A stretch of 16,013 nt of DNA. Origin: Candidatus Colwellbacteria bacterium RIFCSPHIGHO2_02_FULL_45_17. GTDB taxonomy: Bacteria; Patescibacteriota; Minisyncoccia; UBA6257; Colwellbacteraceae. Positions 1 to 7,400 of the stretch are shown in pieces. The position numbers and the translations under genes were made by a program. Every line of letters begins with the position of its first letter. The first letter of the stretch is position 1. The notes under the pieces were generated by a model. That model worked only from the letters and a program-made list of their open reading frames with translations, was not told the DNA's origin and did not search any database. The stretch is from positions 1 to 16,013 of the forward strand of contig MHIV01000033.1 of the NCBI GenBank assembly GCA_001817685.1. The letters run 5' to 3'.

Positions 1-704
1 TCGGAACAATCCAACCGATAAAAGAAATCGGAGAAATAATAAAGAATTTTAGAAAAGAGACGGAGAGCGAGTATCCGCTTTTCCATACGGATGCCGTTCA
101 GGCATTTCAGTTTATGAAGCTCGATATGAAAGAACTTGGAGTCGACGCTCTTACGCTTTCTGCACAAAAAATTTACGGCCCCAAAGGCGTTGGCGTGTTG
201 GCAATACGCAAAAATTGGCTGAGACATATTTCTTCACTTATAACAGGCGGTGCGCAGGAGTTCGGACACCGTGCGGGAACACAAAACACACCTGGGATAG
301 TAGGCTTTGGTAAGGCAGTCGAAATAATAACAAGCGACAGGGAGGAAGAGTCAGTGCGTGTAGAGAAACTGCGTGACAAACTATGGAGCGGAATAAAGAA
401 AATCGTTCCAGGTGCCGAACTAAATGGGAGCGAGACAAATCGTTTGCCGAACAACTTGCACGTATCGTTCACTGGACACGACAATCAGAAATTACTTATA
501 AAATTTGATCAGGCCGGAATTGCTGTATCAATCGGTTCGGCGTGTTCAATCCGCTCGCGAAAAGCATCACGAATTGTGCTCGAGCTTGGCCTCGGAGAAG
601 AGAGAGCAGTAAACAGCATCCGCTTTACATTGGGCAGGAATACGACAGACGAAGAAACTTACGAGGCCCTAAAAAGAATGAAGGATTTACTCAAGCAAAC
701 ATAA
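1..704 (+). CDS. Cysteine desulfurase (NifS/IscS family), 3' part
   Basis: PLP enzyme that removes sulfur from L-cysteine and passes it to Fe-S cluster or tRNA-thiolation acceptors in the cytoplasm. The gene enters from the left edge; the open frame starts at base 3, so the N-terminal third is missing. Visible family motifs in order: HTDAVQA (bases 90-110), the PLP-lysine motif SAQKIYGPKGVG with Lys codon at 168-170, GTQNTPGIVGFG near 276-311, and the catalytic-loop Cys codon at 543-545 inside GSAC, followed by SIRFTLGRNT near the C-terminus. The internal ATG at 114 is not the real start, because conserved sequence continues upstream. Odd: the residue before the PLP lysine is Gln, where most family members have His. 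It ends 13 bp from the convergent HAD gene. Family is certain; NifS, IscS or SufS-type cannot be separated from this fragment. Confidence 0.95.
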   Translation, partial: GTIQPIKEIGEIIKNFRKETESEYPLFHTDAVQAFQFMKLDMKELGVDALTLSAQKIYGPKGVGVLAIRKNWLRHISSLITGGAQEFGHRAGTQNTPGIVGFGKAVEIITSDREEESVRVEKLRDKLWSGIKKIVPGAELNGSETNRLPNNLHVSFTGHDNQKLLIKFDQAGIAVSIGSACSIRSRKASRIVLELGLGEERAVNSIRFTLGRNTTDEETYEALKRMKDLLKQT

Positions 705-717
705 GCGCTCTAGTCGC

Positions 718-1323
718 CTATAGTAAGCGACGATCTTCCAGCGCTTTTTTAAATTCCTCTGCGCTACTAAAGAGAATCGAAGTTATACCAAGTTCTTCGG
801 CCGACTTAACATTCTCCTCGGTGTCGTCTACAAACACACATTCACTTGGGCTTGCGCCGACTATGCCCAACGATTTGGCGAAAAACTCTTTGTTTGGTTT
901 TAGCACGCCGATGTCGCCAGAAATAATAACTTCGTTGAAATAGTCACCGAGACCAGAAGCTGTAAGTTTGCGCCTTCCCCACTCGGACCCTTCGTTACTG
1001 ACGATGGCTAGCTTGTAGCGATCGTGAAGTCTTTTCAGCAAATCTTCCATCCCGGCGATAGGAAATATACTTCTTCGGTGAACTTCCTCGAATTCATCGA
1101 AGGTAAGATCGCAGTCATTAACAATCTTGAATGCGTCAAACAATTCTTCCTGCGACATTTCGCCAATTGCGTATTTCGCATACTCTTCGAGAAGATAAAT
1201 AGCCTCCAGCTGCTTCTCTATATACTCCTTGTCATTAATAGTTTGCTTCTCTGGATTATCGAAAGAGAAACTAGAAATAACTCCAGTGAGGTCAAACAAC
1301 ATCCAAGTAATATCTTGTTCCAT
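718..1323 (-). CDS. HAD-superfamily hydrolase
   Basis: 201-residue haloacid dehalogenase-fold protein of the size of small phosphatases with a helical cap. Motif I is FDLTGV (nucleophile Asp11), motif II is IVSN (Ser109), motif III is the Lys of VLKPNKEFF (Lys142) and motif IV is FVDD (Asp166, Asp167). The inserted helical region at about 18-85 is the expected C1-type cap. The second Asp of the usual DxD motif I is Thr13; in HAD phosphatases that Asp is the general acid, so catalysis may be altered or the substrate may be a non-phosphoester. The ATG at 1321-1323 lies on the minus strand, divergent from pyrG. No ribosome-binding site is visible. The substrate cannot be predicted. Confidence 0.88.
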   Translation of the reverse strand: MEQDITWMLFDLTGVISSFSFDNPEKQTINDKEYIEKQLEAIYLLEEYAKYAIGEMSQEELFDAFKIVNDCDLTFDEFEEVHRRSIFPIAGMEDLLKRLHDRYKLAIVSNEGSEWGRRKLTASGLGDYFNEVIISGDIGVLKPNKEFFAKSLGIVGASPSECVFVDDTEENVKSAEELGITSILFSSAEEFKKALEDRRLL

Positions 1324-1375
1324 AAACTTAATAAATATCTCATATAGCCCGAAGATAATCTATATAGAAGGCGAG

Positions 1376-1403
1376 AAGGGCTACCCCGTTAGAGGTAGCC
1401 CTT
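1376..1403 (+). terminator. Perfect stem-loop in the HAD-pyrG divergent gap
   Basis: AAGGGCTACC (1376-1385) is an exact inverted repeat of GGTAGCCCTT (1394-1403), with an 8-nt loop. On the plus strand it is followed by CGTTT, a weak T-tract; on the minus strand no T-tract follows. It lies between two divergent genes, where an ordinary terminator is not needed, so it could be an attenuator in a pyrG leader or a remnant. The structure is certain; the role is not. Confidence 0.55.
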
Positions 1404-1494
1404 CGTTTACAAGAACTACCAAACGGATATCCCCAGATGGAGTCATCGAGCGTGTTTTATAAAATCTTTTTATGGGTTAAACTAAAGCGCATAG

Positions 1495-3102
1495 ATGGCC
1501 AAACGCAAATACATCTTTGTCACTGGAGGGGTAATGTCCGGAGTGGGCAAAGGCGTAGCGACCGCATCGATTGGCAAAATACTCCAGAGCCGAGGCCACA
1601 AGATTACCGCCGTAAAAATTGATCCATACGTTAACGTCGACGCAGGCACTATGAACCCCACCGAACACGGTGAGGTTTTTGTTTTAGATGATGGAGGAGA
1701 GTGTGATCAGGACCTAGGCAATTACGAACGATTCCTGGATAGAAATTTTAGCAGACTAAATTCTCTCACAACCGGGAGCGTTTATTTGTCTGTGATAAAC
1801 AAAGAGAGGGCGCTGAAATACAAGGGTAGGTGCGTAGAAGTAGTGCCTCACATTCCCCTTCAAGTAATCGAAGATTTAAATGCGGCAGCGGACCATGACA
1901 AAGCCGATATAGTCTTAGTTGAAATTGGTGGAACGGTAGGTGAGTATCAAAATATTTTATTTCTTGAAACAATTCGTTTCCTAAAACTCGCTCATCCGGA
2001 CGACGTGATTACAATCCTGGTTAGCTACCTGCCGATGAGAAACAGGGACAATGAATTGAAGACAAAACCCACACAATACGCAGTGAGGACTTTAAACTCG
2101 ACTGGTATTCAGCCGGACATGATTCTGGCAAGAGCCCCCCTTCCATTAGACAACAAGCGCAGAGAAAAAATCGCATTGAACTGCAACCTCTCTATAGAAG
2201 ATGTTATCTCGGCTCCAGAGGTTGATGACGTATACGAAATTCCGATTCAATTAGATAAAGCCGGTGTGGCAGACAGGCTTTCCAAAAAGCTAGGACTTAC
2301 CAAGAGAAAAAGAGATATGAAAGAGTGGACTCGATTCGTCGGTAAAATTAAGAGACTTAAAAAAGAAGTTCGCATAGGCATCGTTGGGAAGTATTTTGGC
2401 ACTGGAGATTTTATACTTTCTGACTCATATCTCTCAGTAATCGAGTCCGTTAAGTACGCATCCTACGCATTAGGAGTGAAGCCAAAGATCGACTGGGTGG
2501 ATGCCGGAAAATGGAAAACCCTGAATCAGTATGACGGCATTATAGTCCCTGGCGGGTTTGGTAGTAGGGATATAGAAGGAAAGATTAGGGCCATCCGATA
2601 CGCAAGGGAAAAGAAAGTTCCATTCCTAGGCCTCTGTTATGGTATGCAACTTGCCACCATAGAGTTTGCAAGGAATGTGGCTGGGCTAAGAGGCGCGAAT
2701 AGTACAGAGATAGACAAAAAAACACGATACCCAGTCATAGATGTTATACCAGACCAAAAAGAGAAACTTGAGAAAGCAAAATACGGCGGAACAATGCGGC
2801 TCGGAGCATACCCGGCAGTATTGGGGAGGGAAACGATAGCAGCAAATGCCTATGGCAAGAGAAAAATATCCGAAAGGCACCGCCACCGCTACGAAGTGAA
2901 CCCGGAGTATATAAAGAAGCTAGAGTCGAAGGGCTTAGTGTTCTCGGGAAAATCTCCCGACGGAATTCTAATGGAAATAGCGGAGCTTCCGAAGAAAAAA
3001 CACCCATTCTTTCTGGGCACCCAGTTCCATCCGGAACTAAAATCAAGACCGATGTCGCCACATCCGCTGTTTTTAGCCTTTATAAAAGCAGCACTTAAGT
3101 AA
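1495..3102 (+). CDS. pyrG: CTP synthase (glutamine-hydrolysing)
   Basis: Makes CTP from UTP, ATP and glutamine, the last step of de novo pyrimidine nucleotide synthesis, in the cytoplasm. 535 residues, full length for the family (E. coli 545). The N-terminal amidoligase domain (about 1-270) has the P-loop GGVMSGVGKG with Lys19, KIDPYVNVDAGTMNPTEHGE, and the Mg-binding Glu143 in EIGGTVG. The class-I glutamine amidotransferase domain (about 290-535) has PGGFGSRD, the nucleophile Cys381 in GLCYGMQ, and His512/Glu514 in FHPE. The three residues after EIGGTVG are Glu-Tyr-Gln where most bacterial enzymes have Asp-Ile-Glu; in E. coli these positions (147-149) contact the inhibitor CTP. The ATG at 1495 matches the family N-terminus; no Shine-Dalgarno precedes it. 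A Nudix gene follows after 18 bp, probably on the same transcript. Confidence 0.97.
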   Translation: MAKRKYIFVTGGVMSGVGKGVATASIGKILQSRGHKITAVKIDPYVNVDAGTMNPTEHGEVFVLDDGGECDQDLGNYERFLDRNFSRLNSLTTGSVYLSVINKERALKYKGRCVEVVPHIPLQVIEDLNAAADHDKADIVLVEIGGTVGEYQNILFLETIRFLKLAHPDDVITILVSYLPMRNRDNELKTKPTQYAVRTLNSTGIQPDMILARAPLPLDNKRREKIALNCNLSIEDVISAPEVDDVYEIPIQLDKAGVADRLSKKLGLTKRKRDMKEWTRFVGKIKRLKKEVRIGIVGKYFGTGDFILSDSYLSVIESVKYASYALGVKPKIDWVDAGKWKTLNQYDGIIVPGGFGSRDIEGKIRAIRYAREKKVPFLGLCYGMQLATIEFARNVAGLRGANSTEIDKKTRYPVIDVIPDQKEKLEKAKYGGTMRLGAYPAVLGRETIAANAYGKRKISERHRHRYEVNPEYIKKLESKGLVFSGKSPDGILMEIAELPKKKHPFFLGTQFHPELKSRPMSPHPLFLAFIKAALK

Positions 3103-3120
3103 AGGCAAGAAATTTAGCGT

Positions 3121-3546
3121 ATGCTTTTCAAGAATGGATGGCAGAAGGTCATAGTTACATCAAAAGTTATCATCACAAACAGCGACGGTGACCTACTTGT
3201 ACTCCTCCGGGGTGAAACTGCTCCAAGCAGGCCGTTGAAATGGGACTTACCAGGCGGTTTAGTGGAGAAAGGAGAGAGTCCCCTCGAGGCCGGCAAGAGA
3301 GAGACGGAGGAAGAAGCTGGAGTCAAGCCGAACTCACTCGCAATTCTTGACGTAGATTATACGGTCTACAGAGATGGATTTAAGTACCCCATTGTTTCAT
3401 TTACATATACGTGCAGTCTAGATAATTGTTCGGGCGACGTGAGACTTAGCTATGAGCACAAAGAATACAAATGGGTGAGCAGAGATGAATTTATCGCCCT
3501 CGATATACCCGAGAAATATAAGACGGCGGCAAGGTTACTACAATAA
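3121..3546 (+). CDS. Nudix hydrolase
   Basis: 141-residue Nudix-fold pyrophosphohydrolase; such enzymes cleave nucleoside diphosphates linked to another moiety, for example oxidised nucleotides or nucleotide sugars. The full Nudix box GX5EX7REUXEEXGU is present at residues 46-68: Gly46, Glu52, Arg60-Glu61, Glu64-Glu65, Gly67. The strand before it (KWDLPGG) is typical of MutT-like members, and the C-terminal WVSRDEF helix is the usual family ending. It lies 18 bp after pyrG, which suggests co-transcription and perhaps a nucleotide substrate, but substrate specificity cannot be read from the sequence. No Shine-Dalgarno is seen before the ATG. Confidence 0.93.
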   Translation: MLFKNGWQKVIVTSKVIITNSDGDLLVLLRGETAPSRPLKWDLPGGLVEKGESPLEAGKRETEEEAGVKPNSLAILDVDYTVYRDGFKYPIVSFTYTCSLDNCSGDVRLSYEHKEYKWVSRDEFIALDIPEKYKTAARLLQ

Positions 3547-3566
3547 AGTTATCTAAGCTTTTTGTC

Positions 3567-3575
3567 TGGTATAAT
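3567..3575 (+). promoter_or_regulatory. Extended -10 promoter for the surface-protein gene
   Basis: TGGTATAAT is a perfect TGnTATAAT extended -10 element, with no good -35 upstream. Transcription would start near 3582, about 3 nt before a GTG codon at 3585. This is the main reason for choosing that GTG rather than the TTG at 3576, which would lie outside the transcript. Confidence 0.7.
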
Positions 3576-3584
3576 TTGAGTAAA

Positions 3585-4697
3585 GTGATAAAGATAATTG
3601 GATTAGGGTTAACTGGCGCGCTTGTGTTTCTCGTCACCGTAGGCTCATTAAATGTTTTTTACCATGGAGAGTTTGGATTAAAGTCATATCAAAGGAATCT
3701 AGCTGACGAAGAGAACGAGTATCTGCTTAAAGATAAAGACAGGAATGCATTAAAAGACTTTTTCTCACCGTCGGAGGATGAAAGTGAAACATCGGATTCT
3801 CGTATAGTCCCGAGTGATGCTAGTTTAGAGGAGGAATCAGCACCGATACCGCCAACGCCAGACACACCGAATAGTAATGTAGTAAATCCTCCCCTAGACG
3901 ATGAAAACTCGGACCAAGAAGAAACAGGGGCAGACGAACCAGTTGTTGAAGCCGGCCCACAGCGCATCAGTGGATACCCGCCAGCAGGCGCTTCATCTTT
4001 TCACCTATGGTGGGGTGGGACCGGAGGAGATTTATTTAAAGAGGTATCCGCAACAGTCGAAGTAACGAAACAGCCGTCTGTTAACGAGCTATATTTCTGG
4101 GCTCTACAGGTAAGTTTTTATGATGACGACTGGCAAAGTACTGGCGGAGCTCATACGGGAATTCAGTGGCATCCTGATAGCTCAGGAACACCTTTTAGGA
4201 CAGTGAATTGGGGAGGTTATGACAATGACGGAAATGTTCTGTCAGGATCGGAATCTTCATTGCCCCCGAAGCAGAACGATCCCAGTGACAAAAACACGCG
4301 TTCGTATAATTGGTCTTCGAGCAGGCAGTATAGGCTTCGTGTTTACAAAATCGAAAATTCTTCCGGTACCTGGCGAGCTGAGATCAGAGATATGGGCACT
4401 GGAGCAACAACTGTAATACGAGATCTTTATGGTGGAGGCGATTGGCTGGGGTCTCCGGTCGTCTGGTCTGAGGTTTTCGCGAAATGTGATGACCCCTCGG
4501 CGAGTGTTATTTGGCGGGATTTTAAAGCGATAAAGTCCGACGGGCAGTCTGTTACATACAACAGCGCAAGCGCTAACTACCAACATTACAATAACGGCGG
4601 TTGCACAAATACAAACTCGCAGACTACCTCTGGCGGAATAAAACAAGCAACGAATACCACACGGACAACACAACAAGGAACAACACTTAGTTTCTGA
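3585..4697 (+). CDS. Membrane-anchored surface protein with beta-rich C-terminal domain
   Basis: Unrecognised protein of about 370 residues. One N-terminal hydrophobic segment (about residues 4-25) has no clear cleavage site, so it is probably an uncleaved anchor. A strongly acidic Ser/Pro/Glu-rich linker runs to about residue 125. A compact domain (about 130-320) follows, rich in Trp, Tyr, Gly and alternating beta-type residues, beginning with FHLWWGGTGGD and ending with VIWRDFKAI. The tail is Asn/Thr/Ser/Gln-rich. The domain looks like a beta-sandwich such as those in extracellular binding or DUF3472-like proteins; that comparison is from memory and weak. Two Cys, in KCDD and GGCTN, could form a disulfide. 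It has its own extended -10 promoter. The GTG at 3585 is preferred; an in-frame TTG at 3576 would add three residues. Exported location is likely; function is unknown. Confidence 0.78.
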   Translation: MIKIIGLGLTGALVFLVTVGSLNVFYHGEFGLKSYQRNLADEENEYLLKDKDRNALKDFFSPSEDESETSDSRIVPSDASLEEESAPIPPTPDTPNSNVVNPPLDDENSDQEETGADEPVVEAGPQRISGYPPAGASSFHLWWGGTGGDLFKEVSATVEVTKQPSVNELYFWALQVSFYDDDWQSTGGAHTGIQWHPDSSGTPFRTVNWGGYDNDGNVLSGSESSLPPKQNDPSDKNTRSYNWSSSRQYRLRVYKIENSSGTWRAEIRDMGTGATTVIRDLYGGGDWLGSPVVWSEVFAKCDDPSASVIWRDFKAIKSDGQSVTYNSASANYQHYNNGGCTNTNSQTTSGGIKQATNTTRTTQQGTTLSF

Positions 4698-4714
4698 ACG
4701 AAATTGATTTAATC

Positions 4715-4742
4715 TTGACTTCATCGCTGTCTATCGTATAAA
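4715..4742 (+). promoter_or_regulatory. Sigma-70-type promoter for the clpB-like gene
   Basis: TTGACT (4715-4720), a 16-bp spacer, and TATAAA (4737-4742). The predicted start of transcription is about 4749, giving a leader of only about 6 nt before the ATG at 4755. No CIRCE inverted repeat is seen, so classic HrcA control is not indicated. Confidence 0.7.
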
Positions 4743-4754
4743 TAACGCACATAT

Positions 4755-7400
4755 ATGAATCCGTTTAATCGGTTTACGATAAAAGCTCAAGAAGCACTCC
4801 AAAGAGCGCAGGATTTAGCAGTTGCAGAGAGCCATGGAGAATTTAACGCCCTCCATCTCCTTTCGGCTTTATTCGCAGATTCCGAGTCACTAGTTCGACC
4901 GATTCTAAGCCAGGGCGGGATTAACCTGGAAATGCTCGACAAGACAATAAGGGAAGAGCTAAGAAGATTGCCGAAAATATTCTCTACTGCATCAGTTGGC
5001 CAGCTGTATCTTTCTCAAGAGGTAATCAAAGTAATCGACCAGGCCGCGAAGAGCGCGTCTCAAAATAAAGACGAGTTTATTTCGTGCGAGCACTTGCTTC
5101 TCGGAATTCTTAACGTGGATTCAGCGGCTAGAATGTTGTTAGAGAGACTTGGCATGAGAAAAGAAACAGCGCTAAGAAATCTAGCGAAACTCCGCGGGAG
5201 CACGAAAATAATGGATGATATGCCGGAGAGCAAATTCCAAGCACTCGAAAAGTATTCTATAAACCTCACAGAAGAAGCACGTGAAGGAAAGCTCGATCCC
5301 GTTATAGGGCGCGAGGAAGAATTACGAAGAATCATCCAGATCCTTTCGCGGAGAACAAAAAACAACCCAATTTTAATTGGTGAGCCGGGCGTTGGAAAAA
5401 CATCTATAGTCGAGGGGTTGACCCAAAAGATTATTTCGGGCGACGTCCCCGAAACCCTAAAAGATAAAGAGGTTATAACATTAGACATCGGGTCATTAAT
5501 CGCGGGCACAAAGTTTAGGGGGGAATTCGAGGATAGACTAAAAGCTTTTATTAAAGAAGTGAAGGATGCCGCCGGGCGAATTATTCTCTTCATTGACGAG
5601 GCCCACATGATAGTCGGCGCAGGCGCAGCGGAGGGCGCAGTTGATGCGTCTAATTTACTAAAACCAGCCCTCGCGCGCGGCGAGCTACACGCAATTGGGG
5701 CCACAACACTCAAGGAGTATCAACGTTATATAGAAAAGGATGCAGCCCTAGAGCGACGTTTTCAGCCCGTTTATGTCGAAGAGCCAAGCGTTGAGGATAG
5801 CATAACGATTCTTAGGGGACTCAAAGAGAAATATGAACTTCATCACGGGTTGCGCATCAGCGACGATGCGCTTGTCGCTGCGGCGAATCTATCAGCACGA
5901 TATATATCAGATAGGTTCCTGCCGGATAAAGCCGTCGATGTTATAGACGAAGCATCAGCAGCAAGAAAACTGGAAAGCGAGAGCCTGCCAGGAAATATAA
6001 ACAATTTAAGAAAGCAAATAACCTCCCTCGAGATTGAGAAAGCGGCGCTCGTAAATGAGAAGAACAGCGCGAAGACCAAGGGAAGATTAGAGGAAATTGA
6101 AAAGGGGCTCGAAGTACTCAAGAAAGAAAATGATGAACTGTCAGCGGATTGGGATGGGGAGAAACTTCTCTTCGAGAAACTAAATAATCTAAGAGGCAGG
6201 ATAGACGAACTAAAAAGAGAAAAAGAGGTAGCGGAAAGAGACGGAGATTTGGAGCGTGTTGCTCAAATAATCTACGGAGAGCTTCCTAGGGCGGAAAAAG
6301 ACTATCAAGCCTTTGAGAAGAAGTATTTCTCTACGCCAAAAGCGGACAGAAAGGACGGAAAACGTCGGTTCTTAAAAGAAGATATAGATAGAGAAGATGT
6401 TGCGCGTGTAATTTCCCGCTGGACCGGTATACCGATGGAAAACATGTTGGAGTCAGAGGTTGGAAAGCTACAAAGGATAGAAGACGTCCTTCGAGAGAGG
6501 ATTGTCGGACAAGACGATGCGATAAAAGTTGTATCGAGCGCTCTAAGACGCGCTCGCGCGGGGCTTGCGCCCGTGGATAGGCCATTGGGATCGTTTATGT
6601 TTTTGGGACCGACCGGAGTAGGCAAAACAGAACTTGCTAGAGCGCTTTCCGAGTTTATGTTCGACGACGAAAAGGCACTAGTGAGAATAGATATGTCTGA
6701 ATATATGGAGCGGCATACGACAGCGCGCCTCGTTGGTTCACCGCCAGGATATGTCGGTTTCGAAGAGGGAGGACAGCTTACCGAGATAGTCCGCCACAGA
6801 CCCTACAGCTTGATACTTTTTGATGAGATAGAGAAAGCGCACCCGGAGGTATTTAACATCCTCCTGCAAATACTCGACAATGGGAGGTTGACGGATGGAA
6901 AGGGAAGAATAGTCAACTTTAAGAACACAATTATCATAATGACCTCAAACGTTGGTAGTCGATTCACACGTGAGATGTCGAGGCTTGGATTTACCACCGC
7001 GGAGAAGGAAGATAGATTGGCTAAAGACGAAGATTACAAAGAGAAAGTTAAAAGCGCGCTAAAGGAAAGTTTCCGCCCGGAGTTCTTGAACAGGATAGAC
7101 GAAATTGTAATATTCAACTCCCTCGATAAAAATATCCTCGGCAAGATCGTAGATATTCAACTCGTTGAACTATCGAAGCAACTCGACGAACGCGGGATTA
7201 AGCTCTCCGTAGATTCCAAGGCCAAGAAATATATAATTGATAACGGATTTGATCCAGAATTCGGAGCGCGTCCTATAAAGAGACTGATACAAAGAGTAAT
7301 CCTCGACAAACTAGCGGATCACATAGTAAGTGGGAAAATAAAAGATGGGAGCAAGGTTAAAATCAGCCTCGATAAATCAGACATTACGGTTAGCGCTTAA
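4755..7400 (+). CDS. clpB: ClpB-type AAA+ disaggregase with a ClpC-like loop
   Basis: Hexameric two-ring ATPase that pulls polypeptides out of aggregates, normally with DnaK. 881 residues (E. coli ClpB 857). A Clp N domain (about 1-145) comes first. The first AAA+ module has Walker A GEPGVGKT (209-216), Walker B LFIDEAH and the Arg-finger stretch ALERRFQP. A long coiled-coil middle domain (about 410-535) is of ClpB size and includes the ClpB-like sequence ERVAQIIYGELPRAEK. The second AAA+ module has Walker A GPTGVGKT (618-625), LILFDEIEKAHPEVFN and MTSNVGS. The C-terminal domain includes FGARPIKR. Odd: after MTSNVGS there are about 37 residues before FRPEFLNRID, as in ClpC rather than ClpB (about 26), and they contain Leu744-Gly-Phe746, resembling the ClpP-docking loop. 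A strong promoter leaves an approximately 6-nt leader. The next gene overlaps its end. Confidence 0.93.
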   Translation: MNPFNRFTIKAQEALQRAQDLAVAESHGEFNALHLLSALFADSESLVRPILSQGGINLEMLDKTIREELRRLPKIFSTASVGQLYLSQEVIKVIDQAAKSASQNKDEFISCEHLLLGILNVDSAARMLLERLGMRKETALRNLAKLRGSTKIMDDMPESKFQALEKYSINLTEEAREGKLDPVIGREEELRRIIQILSRRTKNNPILIGEPGVGKTSIVEGLTQKIISGDVPETLKDKEVITLDIGSLIAGTKFRGEFEDRLKAFIKEVKDAAGRIILFIDEAHMIVGAGAAEGAVDASNLLKPALARGELHAIGATTLKEYQRYIEKDAALERRFQPVYVEEPSVEDSITILRGLKEKYELHHGLRISDDALVAAANLSARYISDRFLPDKAVDVIDEASAARKLESESLPGNINNLRKQITSLEIEKAALVNEKNSAKTKGRLEEIEKGLEVLKKENDELSADWDGEKLLFEKLNNLRGRIDELKREKEVAERDGDLERVAQIIYGELPRAEKDYQAFEKKYFSTPKADRKDGKRRFLKEDIDREDVARVISRWTGIPMENMLESEVGKLQRIEDVLRERIVGQDDAIKVVSSALRRARAGLAPVDRPLGSFMFLGPTGVGKTELARALSEFMFDDEKALVRIDMSEYMERHTTARLVGSPPGYVGFEEGGQLTEIVRHRPYSLILFDEIEKAHPEVFNILLQILDNGRLTDGKGRIVNFKNTIIIMTSNVGSRFTREMSRLGFTTAEKEDRLAKDEDYKEKVKSALKESFRPEFLNRIDEIVIFNSLDKNILGKIVDIQLVELSKQLDERGIKLSVDSKAKKYIIDNGFDPEFGARPIKRLIQRVILDKLADHIVSGKIKDGSKVKISLDKSDITVSA

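Noticed and set aside
713..731. Stem GTCGC/GCGAC with a 9-nt loop between the convergent cysteine desulfurase and HAD stops
   Set aside because: Only 5 bp, no T-tract; too weak to call a terminator.
542..943. 133-codon plus-strand frame bridging the cysteine desulfurase and HAD genes
   Set aside because: It overlaps both well-supported genes, in another frame and antisense respectively, and has no coherent protein features.
4257..4724. 155-codon minus-strand frame opposite the surface-protein gene
   Set aside because: It is a shadow of the plus-strand gene, with scattered Cys and Arg, no domain, and it runs into the clpB promoter.
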